64,000 bases of DNA, taken from assembly GCF_003730115.1 (NCBI RefSeq), contig NZ_RJVP01000001.1:496001-560000 (forward strand), given 5' to 3'. How positions within the stretch are numbered: the stretch's first letter is position 1; every line of letters starts with the position of its first letter. Below are positions 55,050 through 64,000 of this stretch, in pieces. A program made the translations under genes and the position numbers. The notes under the pieces are model-generated. The model did not search any database. It saw only the letters and a program-made list of their open reading frames with translations, and was not told the origin of the DNA. The stretch comes from Pseudomethylobacillus aquaticus (GTDB lineage: Bacteria; Pseudomonadota; Gammaproteobacteria; Burkholderiales; Methylophilaceae).

Positions 55050-56129
55050 CTAGGCAGATTCCAGTGTCGGGTAATCAGTGTAGCCCTTTTCAGTGCCGCC
55101 ATAAAAGCTGGCCTGGTCCGGCGTGTTGAGCGGTGCATCCTTGGCAAAACGCGCCACCAGGTCCGGGTTGGCCAGGAAAGGCACCCCATAAGCGATCACA
55201 TCGGCGCTACCAGCAGCCAGCGCCGCATTGCCCTTGGCCTTGTCGTACATCAGATTGGCCATGTAAGCCCCCTTGAACAGGCTGCGCAACAGGGTGAAAT
55301 CGAAGGGCGGAGTTTCCAGGCCGTGCGTGCCGCCCTCCACCACATGCAGATAGGCCAGCCCGAACGGACTCAGCGCTTCGGCCACATGGTTGAACAGTGC
55401 TTGCGGGTCACTGTCTGCCATGTCGTTGAACGGATTGAGTGGCGAGATGCGCACGCCGACACGGTCGGCACCGGCCACGGCGACCACCGCCTCGGTCACT
55501 TCCAGCAGCAGACGCACACGGTTGGCGATGGAGCCGCCATAGTTGTCGCTGCGTTGATTACTGCCATCACGCAGAAACTGATCCAGCAGGTAACCGTTGG
55601 CCGCGTGGATCTCCACGCCGTCGAAACCGGCTTCCAGGGCATTGCGCGTGGCCTGGGCATAATCGGCCACGATACCCGGCAACTCCTCTGTACCCAGGGC
55701 GCGCGGGGTCACGAAATCCTGCAAGCCGGTATAGGTATAGGCCTGCCCAGCCGGCTTGATGGCGGATGGCGCTACCGGCAAGGCTTGGTCCGGCAACAGC
55801 GAAGGGTGCGAAATACGGCCCACATGCCACAGCTGCAGCACGATCTTGCCGCCAGCTTCATGCACGGCCTTGACCACTTTCTTCCAGCCAGCGATCTGCT
55901 CGGCGGTGTGGATGCCAGGCGTGGCCGGATAGCCGTGCCCCATGGCGGAGATGGGCGTGGCTTCGGTGATGATGAGGCCAGCACTGGCACGCTGCTGATA
56001 ATAGGTGACGTTAAGGTCTTGCGGCACATTGCCTGCGCCGGCGCGGTTACGCGTCAACGGCGCCATCACCATGCGGTTGTTAAGGGCGATACTGCCCAGC
56101 TTGGTCGGTGTGAATAGATCGATGCTCAT
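55050..56129 (-). CDS. Old Yellow Enzyme-family alkene reductase (NemA-like)
   Basis: The 359-residue FMN barrel begins LFTPTKLGSIALNNRMVMAPLTRNRA and contains LQLWHVGRISHPSLLPD, DGVEIHAANGYLLDQFLRDG, SNQRSDNYGGSIANR and GVRISPLNPFNDM, the standard OYE motifs. OYEs reduce activated C=C bonds, such as in N-ethylmaleimide, with NADPH. The partner genes in this run (nitroreductase, WrbA, pirin) suggest detoxification of electrophiles or quinones. Confidence 0.95.
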   Translation of the reverse strand: MSIDLFTPTKLGSIALNNRMVMAPLTRNRAGAGNVPQDLNVTYYQQRASAGLIITEATPISAMGHGYPATPGIHTAEQIAGWKKVVKAVHEAGGKIVLQLWHVGRISHPSLLPDQALPVAPSAIKPAGQAYTYTGLQDFVTPRALGTEELPGIVADYAQATRNALEAGFDGVEIHAANGYLLDQFLRDGSNQRSDNYGGSIANRVRLLLEVTEAVVAVAGADRVGVRISPLNPFNDMADSDPQALFNHVAEALSPFGLAYLHVVEGGTHGLETPPFDFTLLRSLFKGAYMANLMYDKAKGNAALAAGSADVIAYGVPFLANPDLVARFAKDAPLNTPDQASFYGGTEKGYTDYPTLESA

Positions 56130-56169
56130 GTGGTGCTCCTGACGATACGGTGGAAAGTATAAAAGTGGA

Positions 56170-56748
56170 TCATGGCTTGGTGCGTATGCCTTCGATCAGC
56201 AGGCTGATCTCGATGTCATCGCCGACCGGGCCGTTCGGCTTGGTACCCCATTTGAAGCCGAAATCCGAGGCTTTGAGGGCGGTTTTGGCTTCAAAGCCAG
56301 AACGGTAGCCACCGAACGGGTCTGCACCAAAGCCCAGCACCTTGAACGGCATGGTGAGTTCGCGGCTCACGCCATGCAGCGTCAGCGTGCCGGTCAACAA
56401 GCCTTCGCCTGGTGCGGTCTCGACCACTTTGCTGCTGACAAAAGTCATTTCGCCAAACGTGTAGGCGTTGAGGTAATCCTCTTTCTTGATGTGCTCGTCG
56501 CGCTTGGGGTGTGCACTGTTGACGCTAAGCACATTGATCCTGGCATTGACGCTGGAGTTGGCCAGGTTGCTGCGGTCTATGCTGATGCTGCCGGTGATGT
56601 CGCTAAAGGTGCCCGAGGTTTTGGACACCACGTGGCGCAGCGACCAGTTGGCAAAGCTGTGCGCATTGTCGATCTTGTAGGTTTCAGGTTCGGCATGAGC
56701 GACATTGAAGGCAAACAGCAGGGCAAGCAAAGACAGGGATGGTTTCAT
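56170..56748 (-). CDS. YceI-family periplasmic lipid-binding protein
   Basis: The 192-residue protein has a signal peptide (MKPSLSLLALLFAFNVAHA) and the YceI lipocalin-like barrel: YKIDNAHSFANWSLRHVVSKTSG near the N-terminus, GSISIDRSNLANSSV in the middle, and GEMTFVSSKVVE and LTLHGVSRELTMPFKVLG after that. Homologues bind polyisoprenoid chains, including ubiquinone-like lipids. It lies between the OYE and WrbA-like genes. A threefold 14-bp repeat fills the spacer before it. Confidence 0.93.
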   Translation of the reverse strand: MKPSLSLLALLFAFNVAHAEPETYKIDNAHSFANWSLRHVVSKTSGTFSDITGSISIDRSNLANSSVNARINVLSVNSAHPKRDEHIKKEDYLNAYTFGEMTFVSSKVVETAPGEGLLTGTLTLHGVSRELTMPFKVLGFGADPFGGYRSGFEAKTALKASDFGFKWGTKPNGPVGDDIEISLLIEGIRTKP

Positions 56749-56792
56749 ACTGTAGTTCCTGAGATTAAAGCCGGAGCAGCTCCGGCGACTGG

Positions 56793-56834
56793 GTTGAAAA
56801 GTGAGTGTTGAAAAGTGAGTGTTGCACAGTGAGT
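56793..56834. repeat. Three tandem copies of a 14-bp unit between WrbA-like and YceI genes
   Basis: GTTGAAAAGTGAGT at 56793-56806 and 56807-56820 (identical), then GTTGCACAGTGAGT at 56821-56834 (two changes). It lies 23 bases beyond the stop codon of the WrbA-like gene and upstream of yceI, both on the minus strand. Confidence 0.88.
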
Positions 56835-56856
56835 GCCGATGGTTGCATCAGGATCA

Positions 56857-57426
56857 TCAGTCTGGCTTGAACTGCACGGCTTTGCCAGCCACGCGCTCGC
56901 CCAGATATTCGGCCGTGGCAAGGTCGCTGGCGATCGGGCCGTGTTCCGGCCCCTGGTCCGCGTTGGATTGTGCCAGCGCGCCCAGAAAACCGCCCAAACG
57001 GTTCAAATCATGGACCGAGCCCTGGCTGTGATTGTTCCCGGGCATCAGGTCCAGGCCTACCCAGATCATGCCGTGTTGCGCCGCGAACACGGCCAACTGG
57101 ATCAGCGAAGCCAGCTTGTCGCCGCTCTGGCTGGCCGAATTGGTGAAGCCGGCAGCGATCTTGTCTTTCCAGTCACGCGCGGCCCAGGCTTTGGATGAGG
57201 CGTCCATGAAGGCTTTGAACGGCGCGGACACCGAGCCCATGTAAGTCGGGCTACCAAAGATGATGGCATCGGCGGACTTGAGCAGTTCCCATTGTTGCTG
57301 GGCCTCATCCGCAGTAAACAGGTGCACGGTCACGCCTGCCACCTTGGCGGCGCCGCGTGCCACGGCCTTGGCTTGTTCTGCGGTATGGCCGTAGCCACTG
57401 TGATAAACGATAACGACTTGCGTCAT
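56857..57426 (-). CDS. Flavodoxin-fold NAD(P)H reductase, WrbA-like
   Basis: The 189-residue FMN protein has the flavodoxin start VIVYHSGYGHTAEQAKAVARG, IIFGSPTYMGSVSAPFKAFMD and a third FMN loop near GFTNSASQSGDKLASL. It is closer to the NADPH-dependent FMN reductase/WrbA group than to electron-carrier flavodoxins. It differs clearly from the WrbA protein at 48734. Ten bases separate it from the pirin gene, so they are cotranscribed. Confidence 0.9.
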   Translation of the reverse strand: MTQVVIVYHSGYGHTAEQAKAVARGAAKVAGVTVHLFTADEAQQQWELLKSADAIIFGSPTYMGSVSAPFKAFMDASSKAWAARDWKDKIAAGFTNSASQSGDKLASLIQLAVFAAQHGMIWVGLDLMPGNNHSQGSVHDLNRLGGFLGALAQSNADQGPEHGPIASDLATAEYLGERVAGKAVQFKPD

Positions 57427-57436
57427 GATGCTCTCC

Positions 57437-58159
57437 TTAAGATGAATACGGTCCTGCCACCGAAGGCAGGTCGAATAACAGGATCTCGGCTTCTTCCAGC
57501 GCCTGCAGGCTGATGGCCTGAGCCTGGTCTATCTTGGCAGCGTCACCGGCATCCAGCAGCTCGCCATTGAGGCGCAAACTGCCACGTGCCACCTGCAGGT
57601 ATACGCTACGATCTGGCGCCATGCTGTAATCCAGGCGGTTGCCAGCACTGATCACGCTGGCATACAGCGCAACGTCCTGATTGATGTGCAAAGCCCCGTC
57701 GCGGCCACCACGTGCTGCCACCAGACACCAGCGGTCACGCTTCTCGGCTGCTTCGAAATGCTTCTCTTCATAGCCTGGCGTCAGGCCGTTGGCTTCCGGC
57801 AACAGCCAGATCTGCAGCAGATGCACGTCCTGCGTGGCAGAGGCATTGAACTCGCTGTGCACGATGCCGGTACCGGCGGTCATGCGCTGCACATCGCCTG
57901 CCGCGATCACCGAGCCATTGCCCAGACTGTCCTTGTGCTGCAACTCGCCACGCAGCATGTAGGTGATGATCTCCATGTCGCGGTGCGGGTGCATACCAAA
58001 GCCCTGCCCGGCCGCCACCACGTCCTCGTTGATGACGCGCAGCACCGAATAGCTCATGTGCTGGGGGTCGTAATACTGGGAGAACGAGAACGAATGATAG
58101 CTATCCAGCCAGCCGTGATTGGCGTGGCCGCGCTGCTCGGATCTGCGTAACTGGATCAT
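57437..58159 (-). CDS. Pirin-family protein (bicupin, quercetinase-like)
   Basis: The 240-residue protein is a double cupin: MIQLRRSEQRGHANHGWLDS at the start, DPQHMSYSVLRVINEDVV, and metal-site GFGMHPHRDMEIITYMLRGELQHKDS (His residues and Glu for Fe) in the first cupin. Bacterial pirins such as YhaK and YhhW relate to quercetin oxidation or redox sensing. I start at ATG 58157-58159 because AAGGAC lies eight bases before it; the TTG seven codons earlier overlaps an inverted repeat. It is the first gene of the reductase run and diverges from lysR. Confidence 0.92.
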   Translation of the reverse strand: MIQLRRSEQRGHANHGWLDSYHSFSFSQYYDPQHMSYSVLRVINEDVVAAGQGFGMHPHRDMEIITYMLRGELQHKDSLGNGSVIAAGDVQRMTAGTGIVHSEFNASATQDVHLLQIWLLPEANGLTPGYEEKHFEAAEKRDRWCLVAARGGRDGALHINQDVALYASVISAGNRLDYSMAPDRSVYLQVARGSLRLNGELLDAGDAAKIDQAQAISLQALEEAEILLFDLPSVAGPYSS

Positions 58160-58174
58160 GGTGAGGTCCTTTTC

Positions 58175-58191
58175 ATTCAACGTGTTTGAAT
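58175..58191. promoter_or_regulatory. LysR-type operator candidate between pirin and lysR
   Basis: ATTCAA-CGTGT-TTGAAT is a perfect 17-base inverted repeat of the size and T-N11-A form favoured by LysR regulators. It lies in the spacer between the divergent pirin and lysR genes. Confidence 0.6.
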
Positions 58192-58262
58192 AAGATGATG
58201 TATGCTATTCCTGATCGATTTATGAAAAAAGCGAAATGATTTGCATGGGTTGTTCAAAATAA

Positions 58263-59165
58263 ATGAACATTAGATTATCGCTGGATGCGCTGGAGGTCAT
58301 CGACGCCATCGCCCGCAAGGGCAGCTTTGCAGCGGCGGCGGATGCCTTGCACCGCGTACCGTCTGCCATCACCTACAGCGTGCGCAAGCTGGAAGAAGAT
58401 CTGGGCGTCAGCCTGTTCGACCGCAGCGGTCACCGCGCCCTGCTCACCGAGGCCGGTGCCGAACTGCTGCGCGAGGGTCGCCACCTGCTGCAGGCCGCAG
58501 GCGAACTGGAAGCACGTGTCAAACGAGTGGCAACCGGCGTGGAAACCGAGCTTGCCATCGCCGTCAGCGACCTGTTGCGCATAGCACCGCTCTACCCCAT
58601 CCTGGAACGCTTCTATGCGCAGGGCTTCGGCACCCGTTTGCGCGTGCTGCGCGAAGTGTATGGCGGCAGCTGGGACGCCCTGATCAGCGGACGCGCTTCC
58701 ATTTCCATTGGCGCCCCAGGCGAAGGTCCGCCCGGAGGTGGTTATTCCATCCGGCCCATGGGGCCGCTTAATTTCCACTTCTGCGTAGCCCCGCATCACC
58801 CGCTCGCGGCGCTACCCGAGCCCCTCAAGAATCAGGACATCCAGCAGCATCGTTCCATCTCCGCTGCGGACAGCTCACGCAACCTGCCACCACGCACTTC
58901 CGGCATCCTCAGCGGTCAGGACGTGCTCACCGTGCCGGACATGCACAGCAAGCTGCTGGCGCAAGTGCATGGCCTGGGGGTAGGCTATCTGCCGCAGGGC
59001 CTGGCTGAACGCGAGGCAGCGGCAGGTCGCCTGCGTATCAAGCGCGTCGCCGAACCCAAACCAGAAGCAGTGAGTTACCTCGCCTGGTGCAGCGAAGGCG
59101 GCAAGGCGCAGCAGTGGCTGCTGAAACAATTTGAACAGCTCACACTGGAACAACTCATCATCTGA
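58263..59165 (+). CDS. LysR-family transcriptional regulator
   Basis: The 300-residue regulator has the N-terminal winged helix (about 1-65, LEVIDAIARKGSFAAAADAL with AITYSVRKLEEDLGVSLFDR) and a substrate-binding domain from about 90 to 295. Ligand unknown. It is divergent from the pirin-led reductase genes and shares a spacer with a perfect inverted repeat. By the usual arrangement it controls that operon, perhaps in response to quinones or electrophiles. Confidence 0.93.
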   Translation: MNIRLSLDALEVIDAIARKGSFAAAADALHRVPSAITYSVRKLEEDLGVSLFDRSGHRALLTEAGAELLREGRHLLQAAGELEARVKRVATGVETELAIAVSDLLRIAPLYPILERFYAQGFGTRLRVLREVYGGSWDALISGRASISIGAPGEGPPGGGYSIRPMGPLNFHFCVAPHHPLAALPEPLKNQDIQQHRSISAADSSRNLPPRTSGILSGQDVLTVPDMHSKLLAQVHGLGVGYLPQGLAEREAAAGRLRIKRVAEPKPEAVSYLAWCSEGGKAQQWLLKQFEQLTLEQLII

Positions 59166-59211
59166 TGCCAAAATGCGGGGGTCTCAAGCCAACGTGAATC
59201 GGTAACCCGCC

Positions 59212-59667
59212 ATGCCCCAGACCCATTTCCCTGAAGAGTTCAGTGTCGTCAACCGCTACATCGTGCGCGCCATGTTGTGGCTGAACGGCTTTGCACACAT
59301 CGTGATCGGGCTGGCACTGGCCGTTTCGGTCATCATGTTCACCTGGCTGTTCTTCGTGGATGTGAAAGAAGCCGCCTACTCACACAACCTGGTGCATGGC
59401 TTTTTGCATGCGCTGGGCACATTGATGTTGCTGTGGTCGGTGTCGGCGCTGATCTCGGCCGAGATCAGCTATCTGATGGGCAGCAAGCTGCGTGTGGAGA
59501 CCTTCATCGAAGTGGCCATGGTGCTGGTGCTGCGCAAACTGATCGTGCTGCCGGTGCAGGAGATCACGCCCACCGCGGAAGAACTGTTCCTGTGGGTAGG
59601 CTCAGGCCTGGGGCTGGCCATCACCTTCGTGCTGGTGCGCTGGGGACAGAAACAGCTGCATGATTAA
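59212..59667 (+). CDS. PsiE-like phosphate-starvation membrane protein
   Basis: The 151-residue protein has four transmembrane segments. The PsiE-family stretch is LRVETFIEVAMVLVLRKLIVL (about 93-113), with LGTLMLLWSVSALISAEI before it. PsiE of E. coli is phosphate-starvation inducible, but its function is unknown. It lies 21 bases before tadA and probably shares its transcript. Confidence 0.85.
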   Translation: MPQTHFPEEFSVVNRYIVRAMLWLNGFAHIVIGLALAVSVIMFTWLFFVDVKEAAYSHNLVHGFLHALGTLMLLWSVSALISAEISYLMGSKLRVETFIEVAMVLVLRKLIVLPVQEITPTAEELFLWVGSGLGLAITFVLVRWGQKQLHD

Positions 59668-60199
<532 letters not shown>

Positions 60200-60201
<2 letters not shown>

Positions 60202-60225
60202 AAAACCGGCCCCGAAGGGCCGGCC
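60200..60225 (-). terminator. Rho-independent terminator for the BI-1 gene (minus strand)
   Basis: Seven G-C pairs, CCGGCCC and GGGCCGG, enclose CGAA; on the minus strand the loop is TTCG in a stable cUUCGg form, followed by six T. It begins right after the tadA stop codon. Confidence 0.9.
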
Positions 60226-60252
60226 AGATCCGCTTGCCAGCGAATTCCGTGC

Positions 60253-60945
60253 TTATTCGCGGTCGCCAGCAAACGCCATCAGCAGTTGCAGCAGGTTCAC
60301 GAACAGATTGTAGATACTCATGTAGATGCCCAGCGTGGCCATCACGTAATTGGTTTCGCCACCGTTCACGATGCGGCTCACGTCATACAGGATGAAGCCG
60401 GAGAACAGCAGCACTGCCACACCAGACAAGGCCAGCGACAGGGCCGGGATCTGGAAGAACAGGTTGGCCAGCGAAGCCACGATCAGCAGGATGATGCCTA
60501 TCATGAGGAAATTGCCCATGAAGCTGAAATCGCGTTTGGACGTGGTGGCGATACCAGCCAGCGTCATGAAGATGATGCCGGTACCACCTGCGGCCAAACC
60601 GACCAGCTCGGCGCCATTACGCAGGTTCAATGCCACTTGCAGGATAGGGCCCAGCATCAGGCCCAGCATGAAAGTCAGGCCCAGCAGCAGGACCACGCCC
60701 ATGCTGTTATTACGGTTGGCCGAGATCAGGAAGAACATGCCGAAGATCACCGCCAGCATGATCAGCGAACTCATGATCGGGCTGCCCTGCATCCAGCTGA
60801 AGTTCATGCTCATGCCGATGAACGCGCCGATCACGGTCGGGATCATGGTCAGGCCTAGCATGGCGTAGGTGTTACGCAATACCTTGTGGCTCTCGGCGCT
60901 AAGGCCGCCAGCTTGCGTGGAAACTTGATAATTGCTTTGCATCAC
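60253..60945 (-). CDS. Bax inhibitor-1 family membrane protein
   Basis: The 230-residue protein has seven predicted transmembrane helices and the BI-1 features LRNTYAMLGLTMIPTVIGAF and FSGFILYDVSRIVNGGETNYV, with the aspartate pair region and a C-terminal polar tail. Bacterial homologues (YbhL, YccA, BsYetJ) are pH-dependent Ca2+ leak channels or interact with FtsH. The exact role is not known here. It stands alone with its own terminator. Confidence 0.92.
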   Translation of the reverse strand: MMQSNYQVSTQAGGLSAESHKVLRNTYAMLGLTMIPTVIGAFIGMSMNFSWMQGSPIMSSLIMLAVIFGMFFLISANRNNSMGVVLLLGLTFMLGLMLGPILQVALNLRNGAELVGLAAGGTGIIFMTLAGIATTSKRDFSFMGNFLMIGIILLIVASLANLFFQIPALSLALSGVAVLLFSGFILYDVSRIVNGGETNYVMATLGIYMSIYNLFVNLLQLLMAFAGDRE

Positions 60946-61045
60946 TTACTCCTTGGTGAACAACTGAGTTTAAGACTACCCAAACTATAGCAAAGTTTCA
61001 ACCTTGCTCATGTAACAAATCAGCTATAACAAATCGGTATCTGCG

Positions 61046-62092
61046 TCACAACGGCAGCGTGCCGGCCACTTTGCCGACCAGGCCCACCTCGTGCAGCGCA
61101 TGCACGAAGCTTGCATCTTCACGCAACTGATCCATGCTGGCCGGATGATGCGCGCCGTGCATGCGTGCCAAGCGCGCCAGACTCTGCGCCGGCATGCGCC
61201 ATTCCAGCCGGGCGAGCAGCTCATCGGCCAGATCGGGGCGGTTGCACAACAGCACCATATCGCAACCCGCCTGCAGCGCGGCCTGCGCACGTGTGGTGAC
61301 ATCGCCACCAGCACTCGCCGCCTCCATGGTCAGATCGTCACTGAAGATCGCGCCATTGAAGCCCAGCCGCTGGCGCAGCACTTTCTGCAACCAGCGCTCC
61401 GAGAAGCCGGCCGGCTTGTCGTCCACCGCAGCGTAGATCACATGCGCAGGCATGATGGCCGGGATGCCGTCGTCTATCATGCGCCGGAACGGCTGCAGAT
61501 CCGCCTCGGCGATGCGGTCGAAACTGCGCTCATCCACCGGCATGGCCACATGTGAATCCGCCACCACGAAGCCGTGACCCGGGAAGTGTTTGCCTACCGC
61601 CGCCATGCCGCCTTTTCTGAGCCCCTGCATGAGCGCGAACGCCAGCTCGTGGATGGCCTGGGTGTCCGCATGGAACGCACGGTCACCGATGACCAGGCTT
61701 TCGCCATAGTCCATGTCCAGCACTGGCGTGAAGCTGAAATCCACGCCATGCGCACGCAGTTCGGCGGCCAGGATCCAGCCCGCCGCCTCGGCCAGCTGGC
61801 GCGCACGCTTGGGGTGCTGGTCCCAGATCTTGCCGAACTCGCGCATGGGCGGGATGCGCGTGAAGCCGTCGCGGAAGCGCTGTACACGCCCGCCTTCATG
61901 GTCCACGCCGATCAACAGCGGTGGCTGCCGCACCGCATGGATGCTGGCGGTCAGCGCTTTGAGCTGCGCACAGGAGGTGTAATTGCGGGCGAACAGGATC
62001 ACCCCGCCCACCAGCGGATGCTGCAGGCGGCGGATATCGTCGTCGGTCAACTCGGTGCCGACGACATCGAGCATGATGGGGCCTAAACTCAT
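61046..62092 (-). CDS. nagZ: Beta-N-acetylhexosaminidase NagZ (murein recycling)
   Basis: NagZ cuts GlcNAc from anhydro-MurNAc peptides in the cytoplasm. The 348-residue GH3 enzyme has the family motifs [38 protein letters not shown] (catalytic His-Asp loop, about 168-185) and [10 protein letters not shown] (nucleophile Asp at 252/253). The start ATG overlaps the preceding transporter stop by four bases, so the two genes are translationally coupled. Confidence 0.96.
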   Translation of the reverse strand: MSLGPIMLDVVGTELTDDDIRRLQHPLVGGVILFARNYTSCAQLKALTASIHAVRQPPLLIGVDHEGGRVQRFRDGFTRIPPMREFGKIWDQHPKRARQLAEAAGWILAAELRAHGVDFSFTPVLDMDYGESLVIGDRAFHADTQAIHELAFALMQGLRKGGMAAVGKHFPGHGFVVADSHVAMPVDERSFDRIAEADLQPFRRMIDDGIPAIMPAHVIYAAVDDKPAGFSERWLQKVLRQRLGFNGAIFSDDLTMEAASAGGDVTTRAQAALQAGCDMVLLCNRPDLADELLARLEWRMPAQSLARLARMHGAHHPASMDQLREDASFVHALHEVGLVGKVAGTLPL

Positions 62093-62814
62093 TCTGCACC
62101 TTTCATGCTGAACGGATTGAAATCGGTGTTACGGTCATAGTAGTCCTCGTTCTCGGCGCGCTTGAGCCAGGCCACGATTTTATAGGTGATGGGCATGAAC
62201 GCCACCTCCACGGCCACCTTGGCCACGAATTGTATCCATACCACATACCAGATCTGATCATCCGGGATCACACCGGTGCCATAGAACGCCAGCGGGAAGA
62301 ACAGCACGGTATCCACGCCCTCACCAAAGATGGTGGACCCGGTCATGCGCCCCCACAGGTGACGCCCGGCAGTCCAGATCTTCATCTTGGCCATGATGTA
62401 AGAGTTGACGAACTCGCCCGCCGCAAATGCCACCAGACAGGCCAGCGAGACGCGCCAGGCCGAACCGAACGCCACTTCGTACTCGTGTTGATTGTCCCAG
62501 AACGGCGCTGGTGGCAAGGCCACGATCACCCAGGCCATGAAAGACGCGAATGCCAGCCCCAGAAACCCGGCCCAGATCACCCGGCGTGAATTGGCATAGC
62601 CATACACCTCGGTGAGGATATCGCCAAAGATGAACGAGATCGGGAAGAACATGATGCCCGCGCCGAAGGTCAGCGTATCCATGCCCAACACGCCGAACGG
62701 CCCCAGCTCGATCTGCGCCACCTTGGCCGGTCCGATCAGGTTGGAACACACCAGCACGGTGACGAACGCGGCCATCATGAGGTCGTAGTGACGATACTGG
62801 CGTTTGGCTTGCAT
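62089..62814 (-). CDS. yhhQ: Queuosine precursor transporter (YhhQ/VUT family)
   Basis: The 241-residue inner-membrane protein has about six helices and the YhhQ signatures [35 protein letters not shown], and [17 protein letters not shown], and it ends with polar residues. E. coli YhhQ takes up 7-cyano-7-deazaguanine for queuosine synthesis. It overlaps nagZ by four bases. Confidence 0.93.
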   Translation of the reverse strand: MQAKRQYRHYDLMMAAFVTVLVCSNLIGPAKVAQIELGPFGVLGMDTLTFGAGIMFFPISFIFGDILTEVYGYANSRRVIWAGFLGLAFASFMAWVIVALPPAPFWDNQHEYEVAFGSAWRVSLACLVAFAAGEFVNSYIMAKMKIWTAGRHLWGRMTGSTIFGEGVDTVLFFPLAFYGTGVIPDDQIWYVVWIQFVAKVAVEVAFMPITYKIVAWLKRAENEDYYDRNTDFNPFSMKGAE

Positions 62815-62872
62815 ACGGCTTATAGCCTGGAAGAAGAAGGATGGTTCATGTTAGCAGGGAAACGCCAGCACA

Positions 62873-63691
62873 TCAGTCGCTGCGCCGTACATCCAGCGCA
62901 TCGCGCAGGCGGTCACCCAGCACATTCACGGCCAGCACCAGCGACATCAGGCTGAAGCCCACCGCCAGCACATAATGTGGTGCCACCAGCAGATAACGCA
63001 CACCATCACGCAGCATGCTGCCCCAGGAGGCATGCGGAGCCTGGATACCCAAGCCCAGAAACGACAGGCTGGCCTCCGCGATGACCAGCCCGGCGATGCC
63101 GTAAGTGGCTTCCACCAGCAGCGGCGCAGCCAGCAAAGGCAATATATGCCGCAGCAGGATGCGCGGCACGCTGGCGCCCAGAGACTCGGCCGCCTGCACA
63201 TGCTGGCGTTGCCGCAAGGACAAGGCCTGCACACGCGTCAGCCGTGCATAGCCCACCCAGGAGGTCAGGCATAGCGCCATCACCAGATTGAGCAGGCCTG
63301 GCCCCAGCACGGCCGCAAACGCAATGGCCAGCAGGATGCCAGGAAAAGCCAGGAACACATCGGTGATCTGCATCAGCAGCCGGTCCAGCCAGCCGCCGTA
63401 ATACCCGGCCAGCAGTCCCAGCAAGGTACCAAACAGCAGCGTGATGCTGGTGACCACCAGGGCCACACTGAGCGCCACCGAGGCACCCTCTAGCAAACGG
63501 GACAGGATATCGCGCCCCAGATCATCACGCCCCAGCCAGGCGCTGCTGTCCGGCAAAGCCAGCAAGTGGCTCAGGTCGATCTGGTCCGCTTGAGCAAAAC
63601 CGGGCAGTGCCAGCCCTGACACGGACAGCAGCAAACCCAGCAGCGCGGCCAGCAGCCAGAACAGCACTACATACCCAGCCCAGTGCTTCAT
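62873..63691 (-). CDS. Dipeptide/nickel-type ABC transporter permease (DppC family)
   Basis: The 272-residue permease has six helices and the EAA loop VQAAESLGASVPRILLRHILP (about 162-182) for contact with the ATPase. The N-terminus LPDSSAWLGRDDLGRDILSRLLEGA is the DppC/OppC hallmark. Substrates of such systems are di- or oligopeptides, nickel or others; the binding protein is not in the window. It begins inside the stop region of the DppB-type gene (four-base overlap). Confidence 0.93.
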   Translation of the reverse strand: MKHWAGYVVLFWLLAALLGLLLSVSGLALPGFAQADQIDLSHLLALPDSSAWLGRDDLGRDILSRLLEGASVALSVALVVTSITLLFGTLLGLLAGYYGGWLDRLLMQITDVFLAFPGILLAIAFAAVLGPGLLNLVMALCLTSWVGYARLTRVQALSLRQRQHVQAAESLGASVPRILLRHILPLLAAPLLVEATYGIAGLVIAEASLSFLGLGIQAPHASWGSMLRDGVRYLLVAPHYVLAVGFSLMSLVLAVNVLGDRLRDALDVRRSD

Positions 63692-64000
63692 GACGCGAAC
63701 CGGATACGCGGGTCCAGCCTGGCGTAGACCAGGTCGGTGAGCAGATTGACCAGCACATAACTCAGGGCGATCACCAGCACACAGGCCTGGGTAACCGGAT
63801 AATCGCGTTTTTCGATGGATTCCACCAGCAAGCGGCCTATGCCGTCCCAGCTGAAGATGGTCTCGGTGATCACGGCCCCAGCCAGCAGCGAACCCAGTTG
63901 CAGGCCCAGCACCGTCACTACCGGCAGCAAGGCGGCCCGCATCGCATGCCCCAGGATCACCTGCCGTTCAGGCAAGCCCTTGGCGCGCGCTGTGCGCACA
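63688..64000 (-). CDS. Dipeptide/nickel-type ABC transporter permease (DppB family), C-terminal part, cut by window edge
   Basis: The last 103 or so residues of a DppB/OppB-type permease are present: the EAA loop VRTARAKGLPERQVILGHAMRAALLP, GSLLAGAVITETIFSWDGIGRLLVESI and the C-terminal DPRIRF end. This is the usual partner of the DppC-type permease that follows it with a four-base overlap. The N-terminal part and other subunits lie beyond the right edge. Confidence 0.92.
   Translation of the reverse strand, partial: VRTARAKGLPERQVILGHAMRAALLPVVTVLGLQLGSLLAGAVITETIFSWDGIGRLLVESIEKRDYPVTQACVLVIALSYVLVNLLTDLVYARLDPRIRFAS

Overview
This window reads as chromosomal core sequence of a betaproteobacterium. 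A methylotroph of the family Methylophilaceae (Methylovorus/Methylobacillus-like) is the best guess. The reasons are an orphan PqqA peptide, a soluble NAD-dependent Mo formate dehydrogenase (FdsGBA-FdhD-FdsD) beside a molybdate uptake operon, an oxalate/formate-type MFS carrier, and typical proteobacterial housekeeping blocks. The lineage is an inference from gene content; there is no rRNA here. I see no insertion sequence, prophage, integron or CRISPR array. Codon usage looks even and moderately GC-rich throughout.

Left part (1-16 kb). After a truncated PfkB sugar kinase and a MarR regulator comes a 23-codon pqqA followed by three tandem stem-loops, a fourth inverted repeat and a terminator. 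Next are a LON-domain protein, a small membrane protein, an orphan UmuD-like autoprotease and a short ModE regulator. A sequence matching the ModE 'Mo-box' precedes a porin-modABC operon. On the opposite strand, fdsG-fdsB-fdsA-fdhD-fdsD encodes a Mo formate dehydrogenase, diverging from an OFA-family MFS carrier and its 41-residue partner. These genes together form a plausible molybdenum/formate module: import of molybdate, control by ModE, sulfuration by FdhD, oxidation of formate to CO2 with NADH production, and movement of a carboxylate across the membrane.

Middle (16-42 kb). rpoH lies behind a CIRCE operator, so HrcA probably controls sigma-32. A small ccoS operon, ubiquinone genes (DUF971-ubiE-ubiJ-ubiB), a sodium/solute symporter, a DUF4197 protein, glgP and a PrxQ-type peroxiredoxin follow. 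A DNA-repair/lipid/tRNA operon (UDG - tautomerase - uvrC - pgsA - tRNA-Gly - tRNA-Cys - tRNA-Leu) carries degenerating tandem copies of the 5' end of tRNA-Leu. Then come a CDF metal exporter, sodC, rlmJ, a UPF0114 protein, ppsA with its regulator ppsR, acnB and an EF-hand secreted protein.

Right part (42-64 kb). purB is followed by tamA-tamB, wrbA-hugZ-DUF2069, and surE-pcm-nlpD without rpoS directly after it. Two reductase groups on the minus strand (dienelactone hydrolase/thioredoxin; nitroreductase, Old Yellow Enzyme, YceI, WrbA, pirin) end at a divergent LysR gene. psiE-like and tadA, a Bax-inhibitor-1 protein, nagZ, a queuosine-precursor transporter and two dipeptide-type ABC permeases (the last cut by the edge) complete the window.

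The most unusual structural theme is a set of short tandem duplications (11-31 bp, 2-4 copies) in gene spacers. Several begin at or span a stop codon, and several carry hairpins over the stop codon.
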